From Nocardioides cremeus (lineage in GTDB: Bacteria; Actinomycetota; Actinomycetes; Propionibacteriales; Nocardioidaceae): DNA of 64,000 bases. The DNA is taken from assembly GCF_030518195.1 (NCBI RefSeq), contig NZ_JAULSC010000013.1, positions 46,084 to 110,083 on the forward strand, written 5' to 3'. The notes under the pieces are model-generated. The model was not told where the DNA came from. It saw only the letters and a list, made by a program, of their open reading frames with translations, and made no database searches. The translations under genes and the position numbers were made by a program. How positions within the stretch are numbered: position 1 is the stretch's first letter; each line of letters begins with the position of its first letter. Of this stretch, positions 43,842-51,183 are shown piece by piece.

Positions 43842-44906
43842 CTAGGCCGCGACGCGGACGGGCGCGGCGCCGCCCACGTGGGTGTCGCGGGCGGCGACGA
43901 CGAGGTCGGGGTGGTCGGTGATCAGGCCGTCGACACCGAGGTCGAGCAGCAGCGAGGCGTAGCCGGCGAGGTCGCCGTGCGCCTCCTGGCCGCGGAAGGG
44001 CGCCGGCAGGTACGACGCCTCCGCGCGCAGGGTCCACACGTGCACCGTCAGCCACTCGCGGTGGGCGTCGCGCACCAGGTCGGAGGCGACCATCCGGCCG
44101 GCCACGTCGCGGGTGACCAGGCTGTGCCGGGCGCCGACCCCGTCGGCGTACCGCTCGATGGCCGCGAGGCCGGCCGGGGAGGCCAGGTCGGCGAAGGTGC
44201 GGGGGTCGCCGAGGGCGACCAGGTCGGCGGGGCGCCGGTCGAGCCCGCCGAGCAGCTGGACCAGCGGCACCCGCAGCAGCGGGGCCAGCGCCTGCAGCAC
44301 GGTCGGCTCGAACGACATCACCGTGACGCGGGAGCGGGCGTGGTCGAGGCCGTGCCGGCGCAGGTCGGCGACCAGCGGCTCGACCAGCGACAACCCCTCG
44401 GCGGCCGACCAGGCCGGGTCCTTGAGCTCGACCATCAGGCCGATGCTGCGGCCGCGGGCGGCCGACTCCTCGGCCACCATGGCGAGCACCTCGTCGAAGG
44501 TCGGCACCGGGTGCAGCCCGTCGTGGGCGGCCGAGCGCGGCCGCAGGTCGGCGAGGCGCTCGCGTGCGCGGAGGCGGCGTACCTGCTCGAGCGTCAGGTC
44601 GCCGGCGAACCAGCCGGTGACCTCGACGCCGTTGACGACCTTGGTGGTGCGCAGGTGCGCGAGCCCGGGGTGCTCGGCGACGTCGGTGGTGTGCGAGAGC
44701 TCCGGCTCGTGGCGGGCCAGCAGCACCCCGTCGCGGGTGCTGACCAGGTCGAGCTCGATGTCGTCGGCGCCCAGGGCGATGGCGGCGCGGTAGGCCGCGA
44801 GCGTGTGCTCGGGCAGGTAGCCGCTGGCGCCGCGGTGGGCGACGACGGCCGGGGTGACGGCCAGGGACGACGTACGACGGAGCTGACGGTGCGCTTGCGT
44901 GGTCAC
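43842..44906 (-). CDS. Glycerophosphodiester phosphodiesterase
   Basis: A 354-residue GDPD TIM-barrel enzyme that hydrolyses glycerophosphodiesters to glycerol-3-phosphate and an alcohol. Key residues: H24-R25 in VVAHRGASGYLPEHT, metal ligands E51 and D53 in DDIELDLVSTRDG, the second catalytic His H66 (ARHEPEL) and a C-terminal DGLITDHPDL. A ~50-residue insertion (about 70-130) with VTGWFAGDLTLEQVRRL is common in the GlpQ branch. No signal peptide is obvious from the GTG start, so it is probably cytoplasmic. Monocistronic, divergent from the YbaK gene. Confidence 0.92.
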   Translation of the reverse strand: MTTQAHRQLRRTSSLAVTPAVVAHRGASGYLPEHTLAAYRAAIALGADDIELDLVSTRDGVLLARHEPELSHTTDVAEHPGLAHLRTTKVVNGVEVTGWFAGDLTLEQVRRLRARERLADLRPRSAAHDGLHPVPTFDEVLAMVAEESAARGRSIGLMVELKDPAWSAAEGLSLVEPLVADLRRHGLDHARSRVTVMSFEPTVLQALAPLLRVPLVQLLGGLDRRPADLVALGDPRTFADLASPAGLAAIERYADGVGARHSLVTRDVAGRMVASDLVRDAHREWLTVHVWTLRAEASYLPAPFRGQEAHGDLAGYASLLLDLGVDGLITDHPDLVVAARDTHVGGAAPVRVAA

Positions 44907-44989
44907 GACCTCCAGGGTGCGTGGGGGTGGGGACCGCGCGGCGACGAGGAGGTGAACGGCCGGTGAGGCCTGGACGGCAGGATGGACAC

Positions 44990-45538
44990 ATGAGCCTCCC
45001 GACCCTCGGCGCCCTGCAGCCGCTGCCCGTCCGCGAGCACCTCGACCTGCTGGCCGCCCCGGTGGCGGCGGCGCTGGCGGACTGGGCGCACGTCGACGAG
45101 GTCGCGGTCACCGCGATCGACCCGGCGTTGGCCGACACCGCAGCCCTCTCGGCGGCCTACGACCTGCCGATGACCACCGGGGCCAACTGCGTGGTCGTCT
45201 CCGGGAAGCGTGCCGGGGAGGAACGGGTCGCCGCCTGCGTGGTGCGCGCCGACACCCGCGCCGACGTCAACGGCTTCGTCAAGCGCACCCTCGACGTGCG
45301 CAAGTGCTCCTTCCTGCCCATGGAGCGCGCGACCGAGGAGAGCGGCATGGAGCACGGCGGTATCACCCCCGCCGGCCTTCCCGCAGGCTGGCGGGTACTC
45401 GTCGACGCCCGCGTCGCCGGCATCGAGGTCGCCGTCCTCGGCTCCGGCCTGCGCCGCTCCAAGCTGCTCGTGCCCGGCCACCTCGTCGCCGCCCTCCCCG
45501 GCGCCGAGCAGGTCGACGACCTCGCCCTCGCCCCGTAG
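44990..45538 (+). CDS. YbaK/EbsC-family protein (aminoacyl-tRNA deacylase-like)
   Basis: A 182-residue YbaK-fold protein, related to editing domains that remove misacylated amino acids from tRNA. Visible landmarks are the central FVKRTLDVRKCSFLPMERATEE and SGMEHGGITPAGLP, the latter matching the GG-(V/I)-(S/T)-P-xG loop of the fold, then LVPGHLVAALP near the end. The substrate tRNA is not clear. ATG 44990 follows AGGATGGAC. Just past its stop begins the first block of palindromic repeats. Confidence 0.82.
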   Translation: MSLPTLGALQPLPVREHLDLLAAPVAAALADWAHVDEVAVTAIDPALADTAALSAAYDLPMTTGANCVVVSGKRAGEERVAACVVRADTRADVNGFVKRTLDVRKCSFLPMERATEESGMEHGGITPAGLPAGWRVLVDARVAGIEVAVLGSGLRRSKLLVPGHLVAALPGAEQVDDLALAP

Positions 45539-46005
45539 GTCGAGCCACGACCGCCCCACCATTGGTCGAGCAGCGAGGGCGCCTCCGTTGGTCGAGCAGC
45601 GAGGGCCGAAGGCTCGAGCGACGCCGAGACCCCGCAACCACCCGGCGTACGGCGAGTGGGCCGCTCACCCGGTCTCGACAACGCTCCTCGCTGGCGCTCG
45701 TCACTGCTCGACCGACGAAGGGCCGCGCCGTTGGTCGAGCAGCGAGGGCCGAAGGCTCGAGCGACGCCGAGACCCCGTGAGCCCATGGCGTACGGCACGC
45801 GGGCACCTCACCCGGTCTCGACGACGCTCCTCGCTGGCGCTCGTCACTGCTCGACCAACGACGGGGCCGCGCCGTTGGTCGAGTAGCGAGGGCCGAAGGC
45901 TCGAGCGACGCCGAGACCCCGCGACCCCATGGCGTACAGCGAGTGGGCCGCTCACCCGGTCTCGACAGCCGCTCCTCGCTGGCGCTCGTCACTGCTCGAC
46001 CAACG
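45537..46005. repeat. Block of three full and one partial ~132-bp palindromic repeats
   Basis: This 499-nt gap has no gene. Full copies run 45586-45717, 45729-45860 and 45873-46005; fragments of the left end lie at about 45537-45550 and 45562-45580. Each copy starts CGTTGGTCGAGCAG and ends with its 14-bp inverse. Inside is a GCCGAAGGC mini-hairpin, then an inner arm CGACGCCGAGACC that pairs with GGTCTCGGCGACG-like sequence on the right with one mismatch. The apex varies between two types, CAACCACCCGGCGTACGG and a CCATGGCGTACGG form. Opposite-strand reading frames in them are artefacts of the repeat. Confidence 0.92.
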
Positions 46006-46037
46006 ACGGGGCGGCCACACTTCGGTAAATTGCCGTC

Positions 46038-46520
46038 ATGGCGAGCAAGGACGCGCAGGGGTCGGGGCGCGAGGAGACGATCGACGAACAGGCCGACCGC
46101 AAGTGGAACGACCTGCTGCAGGAGCTCCGGGTCATGCAGACCGGCACCCAGCTGATCGCGGGGTTCCTGCTGACGCTGCCGTTCCAGAGCAAGTTCGACG
46201 AGCTCGACACCTACCAGCGCACCCTCTACCTGGTGATCGTGCTGATCGCCCTGCTGACCACGGCGCTGGTGGTGACCCCGATCGCGGTGCACCGGCGGGT
46301 CTCGGGTCGCCACGTCAAGCAGCGGCTGGTGCGGGTGGCCGAGCTCTTCGTGGCCGGCGTGCTGAGCGGGATCGGGCTGCTGCTGGTCGGCATCAGCATG
46401 TTCGTCTTCGACGTCGTGCTGGGCCGCACGGCCGGCATCGTGGTCGGCGTGCCGCTGCTGGTCGTGGTGCTGCTGCTGCTGGTCGGGGTGCCCGAGCGGA
46501 TGCTGCGCCACTCCTCCTGA
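46038..46520 (+). CDS. DUF6328-type small membrane protein
   Basis: 160 residues: a charged N-terminus (1-28) with RKWNDLLQELRVMQTGTQLIAGFLLTLPF, then four helices (about 36-50, 62-82, 103-125 and 133-152) with a short basic loop. The LLQELRVxQTGxQxxxGFLLTLPF opening is, from memory, the hallmark of the DUF6328 family; function unknown. The ATG lies 32 nt after the last palindromic repeat, so its promoter may overlap that repeat. Confidence 0.82.
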   Translation: MASKDAQGSGREETIDEQADRKWNDLLQELRVMQTGTQLIAGFLLTLPFQSKFDELDTYQRTLYLVIVLIALLTTALVVTPIAVHRRVSGRHVKQRLVRVAELFVAGVLSGIGLLLVGISMFVFDVVLGRTAGIVVGVPLLVVVLLLLVGVPERMLRHSS

Positions 46521-46586
46521 GACGGCTCCTCAGCCTGGGGTCGAAAAGGATTCGCGGGAGCGGCCGCCGACGCTCTACCTTCTGCT

Positions 46587-48308
46587 GTGCGCGCGCTGCC
46601 CTTCGACGATCCCGGGACCGCCGACCACCGTTCTCCGGGGCGCTTCCTGTGGTGGCTGGCCCGGGGCCAGTGGCACACCCTGGCGCTCGGGATGCTTTTC
46701 GGCGTCATCTGGATGAGCAGCCAGGCGGTGCTGCCGGCGCTGATCGGTCGGGCCATCGACCGCGGCGTGGCCGACCGCGACTCCTCGGCGCTGCTGATGT
46801 GGACCGGGCTGCTCTTCGTGGTCGGGCTGGTGCAGGCGGTCAGCGGCATCGTGCGGCACCGCTTCGCGGTCACCAACTGGCTGACGACCGCCTACCGGAC
46901 CGTCCAGCTGGTGACCCGCCAGAGCGTCCGGCTCGGCGGCAGCCTGCCGCGCCAGGTCTCCACCGGCGAGGTCGTCGCGATCGGCACCAGCGACCTGTCG
47001 CACCTGGGCCAGGTGATGGACGTGTCGGCGCGCTTCGCGGGCGCGGTGGTCTCGTTCGTGCTGGTCGCGGTGATCCTGCTGCAGACCTCCACCACGCTGG
47101 GGCTGGTGGTGCTCCTCGGCGTGCCGACGCTGGTGCTGCTGATCGGCCCGCTGCTCTCGCCGCTGCAGCGCCGCAGCACCCACCAGCGCCACCTGATGGG
47201 CGAGCTGTCCAACACCGCCACCGACATCGTCAGCGGCCTGCGGGTGCTGCGCGGCATCGGCGGCGAGCAGGTCTTCCACGCCCGCTACGCCCGCGAGTCG
47301 CAGGCGACCCGCCGCGCCGGCGTCCAGGTCGCGCGGCTGCAGTCGCTGCTCGATGCGCTGCAGGTGCTGCTCCCGGGTGTCTTCGTCGTGGTCGTGGTCT
47401 GGCTGGGTGCTCGGTACGCCGTCGCCGGGCGCATCTCGCCCGGCGAGCTGGTCGCCTTCTACGGCTACGCCGCTTTCCTGATGATCCCGTTGCGCACCGC
47501 GACCGAGTACGCCAACAAGCTGATCCGCGGGCTGGTCTCGGCCCGCCGGGTCTGCCGGGTGCTCGCGCTCGAGCCCGAGTCGGGCCCGCCGGCGCAGGCC
47601 GCGCCCTCTCCCCCGCCGGGCTCCGACCTGGTCGACGAGCGCTCGGGGCTGCGCGTGCCGGCAGGGCAGCTGGTCGCGGTGGTCAGCGAGCAGCCCGACG
47701 AGTCGGCCGCGCTCGCCGACCGGATCGGGCTCTGCGACGCCGGGCACGACCCCGGCGTACGCCTGGGCGGGGTGCCGCTGGTGGCGCTGGCGCGTGACGA
47801 GGTACGCCGCCGCGTCGTCGTCTCGCACACCGGCTCGGTGCTGTTCTCCGGGCGGCTGGGTGAGCGTCTCGACGTGACCGGCCGCGGCGAGGTCGAGCGT
47901 GCCCTGCTCACCGCGTCGGCGCAGGACGTGCTCGACGCGCTGCCCGAGCGCCTCGACACGCTCGTGGCGGAGCGCGGGCGCAGCTTCTCCGGCGGCCAGC
48001 GCCAGCGCCTCGTGCTGGCCCGTGCGTTGGCGCTCGACCCCGAGGTGCTGGTGCTGGTCGAGCCCACCAGCGCCGTCGACGCCCACACCGAGGCCCGCAT
48101 CGCCCAGCGGCTGCGCCCGCACCGGGCGGGTCGCACCACGGTCGTGACCAGCTCCAGCCCCCTGGTGCTGGCCGCGGTCGACCAGGTCGCCTTCCTGGTC
48201 GCGGGCCGGGTGGTGGCCACCGGCACGCACGCCGAGCTGCTCGAGCGGCTGCCCGACTACCGACGCGTGGTGACGCGCGAGGTCGCGCCCGCGGAGGTCG
48301 TGCGATGA
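46587..48308 (+). CDS. ABC exporter half-transporter A, with degenerate ATP-binding motifs
   Basis: 573 residues: a six-helix exporter domain (about 28-315) fused to an ATPase domain (about 345-565). The ATPase domain is abnormal. The Walker A position (367-375) reads SEQPDESAA with no P-loop glycines or lysine, the Q-loop Gln is His414, the Walker B Asp is replaced by V491 (VLVLVEPTS) though E492 remains, and the H-loop His is S523. The signature FSGGQ (467-471) is intact. It therefore cannot form a working ATP site with its own Walker motifs but can donate a signature to its partner. GTG 46587 starts it; the partner's ATG overlaps its stop (ATGA). Confidence 0.92.
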   Translation: MRALPFDDPGTADHRSPGRFLWWLARGQWHTLALGMLFGVIWMSSQAVLPALIGRAIDRGVADRDSSALLMWTGLLFVVGLVQAVSGIVRHRFAVTNWLTTAYRTVQLVTRQSVRLGGSLPRQVSTGEVVAIGTSDLSHLGQVMDVSARFAGAVVSFVLVAVILLQTSTTLGLVVLLGVPTLVLLIGPLLSPLQRRSTHQRHLMGELSNTATDIVSGLRVLRGIGGEQVFHARYARESQATRRAGVQVARLQSLLDALQVLLPGVFVVVVVWLGARYAVAGRISPGELVAFYGYAAFLMIPLRTATEYANKLIRGLVSARRVCRVLALEPESGPPAQAAPSPPPGSDLVDERSGLRVPAGQLVAVVSEQPDESAALADRIGLCDAGHDPGVRLGGVPLVALARDEVRRRVVVSHTGSVLFSGRLGERLDVTGRGEVERALLTASAQDVLDALPERLDTLVAERGRSFSGGQRQRLVLARALALDPEVLVLVEPTSAVDAHTEARIAQRLRPHRAGRTTVVTSSSPLVLAAVDQVAFLVAGRVVATGTHAELLERLPDYRRVVTREVAPAEVVR

Positions 48309-50053
48309 GCGCCGCCACCCGGCTGCCGGTCGCCGACTCCCCCGCGCTGCGGCGCTACGTCAAGCAGCTGGCGCGCCGCCACCCCCGGATGCTCTTCGGT
48401 GCGCTCGGGCTGCACGTGCTGGCGGCGGTCGCCGCCCTGGCCGCGCCCCGGCTCCTCGGCGACCTCGTCGAGGCGGTCGAGCAGGGCACCACCACCGGGT
48501 ACGTCGACCGCGTGCTGATGGTGCTGGCCGGCTTCCTGGTCGCCCAGACGGTGCTGACCCGCTACGCCCGCTACGTCAGCCAGGTGCTGGGCGAGCAGGT
48601 GCTGGCCGACCTGCGCGAGGACTTCGTCGACAACGCGCTGTCGCTGCCGGTCGGGGTCGTGGAGTCGGCCGGGTCCGGCGACCTGCTGACCCGCACCAGC
48701 CGCGACGTCGACCAGCTCGGCTGGTCGGTGCGGATGGCGCTGCCCGAGTGGACGATCGCCGTGGTCACCGCCGCGCTCACCCTGGTCGCGGCGCTGAGCA
48801 TCGGCTGGTGGGTGGCGCTGCCGTGCCTGCTGGGCGTGCCGCCGCTGGTGGTCGGGCTGCGCTGGTACCTGGCGCGCGCCAGGGACGGCTACCTGCGCGA
48901 GTCGGCGACGTACTCGGCGATCAGCGCGAGCCTGACCGAGACCGTCGAGGGCGCACGCACCGTCGAGGCGCTCGGCCTCGAGCGCGAGCAGGTCGCCCGC
49001 GTCGACGACGACATCCGCGACTCCTACGACGCCGAGAAGTACACGCTGCACCTGCGCACCGTGTTCTTCCCCAGCATGGAGCTGTCCTACCTGGTGCCGA
49101 CGGTGGCGACGCTGCTGCTCGGCGGCTGGCTCTACACCCGCGGCGAGGTCTCGCTCGGCGACGTCACCGCCGCGACGCTCTACGTGCAGATGCTCATCGA
49201 CCCCGTCGACCGGATCGTCTCGATCCTCGACGAGCTGCAGGCCGGCGCCGCGTCGCTGGCCCGGCTGCTCGGGGTCGCGCACGTGCCCGACGACCGCACC
49301 GAGGGCGAGGCCCGGCCGGTCGACGAGCAGCTCGACGTCGACCGGGTGCGGTTCTCGTACGACGGGGAGCGCGACGTGCTGCACGACGTGTCGATGTCGG
49401 TGGGGGTGGGCGAGCGGATCGCCATGGTCGGCCCGTCGGGTGCGGGCAAGTCGACGCTGGGCCGGCTGATGGCCGGCATCCACCCGCCGCGCGAGGGCGC
49501 GGTCACCGTCGGTGGAGTGCCGCTGGTCGACCTGCCGCTGGGCGAGCTGCGCGGGCACGTGGCGCTGGTGACCCAGGAGCACCACGTCTTCGTCGGCACG
49601 GTCCGCGAGAACCTGGTGCTGGCCCGGCCCTCCGCCGACGACGAGGCGGTGCTGGCCGCGCTGGAGTCGGTCGACGCCCGGACCTGGGTCGAGGCGCTGC
49701 CCGCCGGGCTCGACACCCTGGTCGGCTCGGGCGGACGAGCCCTCACCGACGCCCAGGCCCAGCAGGTCGCCCTGGCCCGGCTGGTGCTGGCCGACCCGCA
49801 CACGCTCGTGCTCGACGAGGCGACGTCGCTGATCGACCCGCGCGCCGCCCGGCACCTCGAGCGCTCGATGGCCTCGGTGCTCGAGGGACGCACCGTCGTC
49901 GCCATCGCGCACCGCCTCTTCTCGGCCCACGACGCCGACCGGGTCGCGGTCGTCGACGGCGGCCGGATCACCGAGCTCGGCACCCACGACGAGCTGATCG
50001 CCTCCGGCGGCTCCTACGCCGACCTGTGGGAGTCCTGGCACGGTCGCGGCTGA
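48305..50053 (+). CDS. ABC exporter half-transporter B, with intact Walker motifs and degenerate signature
   Basis: 582 residues: an exporter transmembrane domain (about 28-315) and an ATPase domain (about 340-575). Walker A GPSGAGKST (376-384), Q424, Walker B LVLDE (D504, E505) and H536 (AIAHRL) are all intact, but the signature LSGGQ is changed to LTDAQ (480-484). It is the mirror image of half-transporter A, so the heterodimer should have one complete ATP site (B Walker motifs with A signature) and one site dead on both faces. The substrate is unknown; drug, lipid or peptide export are all possible. The ATGA overlap with A indicates coupling. Confidence 0.93.
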   Translation: MSAATRLPVADSPALRRYVKQLARRHPRMLFGALGLHVLAAVAALAAPRLLGDLVEAVEQGTTTGYVDRVLMVLAGFLVAQTVLTRYARYVSQVLGEQVLADLREDFVDNALSLPVGVVESAGSGDLLTRTSRDVDQLGWSVRMALPEWTIAVVTAALTLVAALSIGWWVALPCLLGVPPLVVGLRWYLARARDGYLRESATYSAISASLTETVEGARTVEALGLEREQVARVDDDIRDSYDAEKYTLHLRTVFFPSMELSYLVPTVATLLLGGWLYTRGEVSLGDVTAATLYVQMLIDPVDRIVSILDELQAGAASLARLLGVAHVPDDRTEGEARPVDEQLDVDRVRFSYDGERDVLHDVSMSVGVGERIAMVGPSGAGKSTLGRLMAGIHPPREGAVTVGGVPLVDLPLGELRGHVALVTQEHHVFVGTVRENLVLARPSADDEAVLAALESVDARTWVEALPAGLDTLVGSGGRALTDAQAQQVALARLVLADPHTLVLDEATSLIDPRAARHLERSMASVLEGRTVVAIAHRLFSAHDADRVAVVDGGRITELGTHDELIASGGSYADLWESWHGRG

Positions 50054-50059
50054 GCGCGC

Positions 50060-50343
50060 CGTAGGTCGAGCAGCGAGGCGCCTGCCGTTGGTCGAGCAGC
50101 GAGGGCCGAAGGCTCGAGCGACGCCGAGACCCCGCGACCCCATGGCGTACGGCGAGCACGCCACTCACCACCGTTGGTCGAGCAGCGAGGGCCGAAGGCT
50201 CGAGCGACGCCGAGACCCCGCAACCACCCGGCGTACGGCACGTGGGCACCTCACCGGGTCTCGGCGACGTTCCTCGCTGGCGCTCGTCACTGCTCGACCA
50301 ACGGGAGGGCCGCTCCTCGCTGGCGCTCGTCGCTGCTCGACCA
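50060..50343. repeat. Second palindromic repeat block
   Basis: The 300-nt gap between the ABC pair and npdG has no gene. It contains a left-end fragment (about 50062-50078), a left half only (50086 to about 50168, CCATGGCGTACGG apex type), a full 132-bp copy (50172-50303, CAACCACCC apex type), and an isolated right-arm fragment (about 50312-50343). The half copies show how the elements degrade at the apex. Confidence 0.9.
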
Positions 50344-50353
50344 GCGGGAGGGG

Positions 50354-51022
50354 TCAGACCCCGGAGATGCGCACCCCGGCGTGGGTCTTGTACTTGCGGT
50401 TGATGGAGATGAGCACGGCGGTGAAGGGCTCGAGCTGGCGGGCCAGGCGCAGCTTGCCGGCGTCGATGCCGCGGCGGGAGGTGACGGCCTCGGCGAGGTC
50501 CATGGCGACCTCCTTGGCCTCGACGACGTCGCCGACGACGAGGACGTCCTCGTCGAGGTAGTCGTCCTCGCCCCACAGCAGGACCGCGGAGACGTTGTGG
50601 AAGGCGCCGACCACGGTGGCCTCGGGCTGCAGGCGCTGGGCCTCCTCGGCCGCCGAGCCCTCGCCGCCGTCGATGATCCGCCCGTGCGCGCCGCGCTTGT
50701 CGAAGGCGAGGGGGTTGACGCAGGAGATGACCGTCTTGCCCGCGAGCGGGAGCGACTCGACCAGCTCGGCGTGGCCGTCGTACGGCACGGCGAGCAGCAC
50801 CACGTCGGCCTCACCGATCGCGTCGGCGTTGGCCGCGCCCGTCACGGAGCCGGCGCCCTCGACGCCCGCGAGCCGCTCGGTGACCTCGTCGGCGACCGGG
50901 CCGGCCTTCTCGGCGGAGCGCGAGCCGAGCACCACGCTGTGACCGGCCCTCGCGAAGCGGTAGCCCAGGCCCTTGCCCTGCGGGCCGGTGCCACCGATCA
51001 CTGCGATGCGGTACGTCGTCAC
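50354..51022 (-). CDS. npdG: NADPH-dependent F420 reductase
   Basis: About 222 residues; transfers hydride between NADPH and coenzyme F420, supplying F420H2 to enzymes such as the LLM oxidoreductase encoded nearby. The N-terminal YRIAVIGGTGPQGKGLGYRF with VVLGSRSAEKA is the NADP-binding region of the NpdG/Fno family; later ISCVNPLAFDKRG and VVGAFHNVSAVLL match the F420 site region. GTG 51022 is preferred because GAGGAG lies 8 nt upstream; the frame runs 5 codons further. It ends right beside a palindromic repeat fragment. Confidence 0.92.
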   Translation of the reverse strand: MTTYRIAVIGGTGPQGKGLGYRFARAGHSVVLGSRSAEKAGPVADEVTERLAGVEGAGSVTGAANADAIGEADVVLLAVPYDGHAELVESLPLAGKTVISCVNPLAFDKRGAHGRIIDGGEGSAAEEAQRLQPEATVVGAFHNVSAVLLWGEDDYLDEDVLVVGDVVEAKEVAMDLAEAVTSRRGIDAGKLRLARQLEPFTAVLISINRKYKTHAGVRISGV

Positions 51023-51183
51023 GCTGGTGCTCCTCAAGCTCGGCGAAGATCTGGCCGCCTCGGGCGGGTCCCGCCGGGCGCCCCGCGATCATGGCACCCT
51101 CGTGGCGCGTAACGATCGGCCCGGTCACTTGTTAAGACCAGGGAGGCAGGTCGGGCACGGGCTCGGACATGGGGAGGCACGAG

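Noticed and set aside
46587..48308. ABC half-transporter A as a pseudogene
   Set aside because: The frame is intact, the signature motif is perfect, and the losses mirror those in its overlapping partner, which fits a specialised heterodimer rather than decay.
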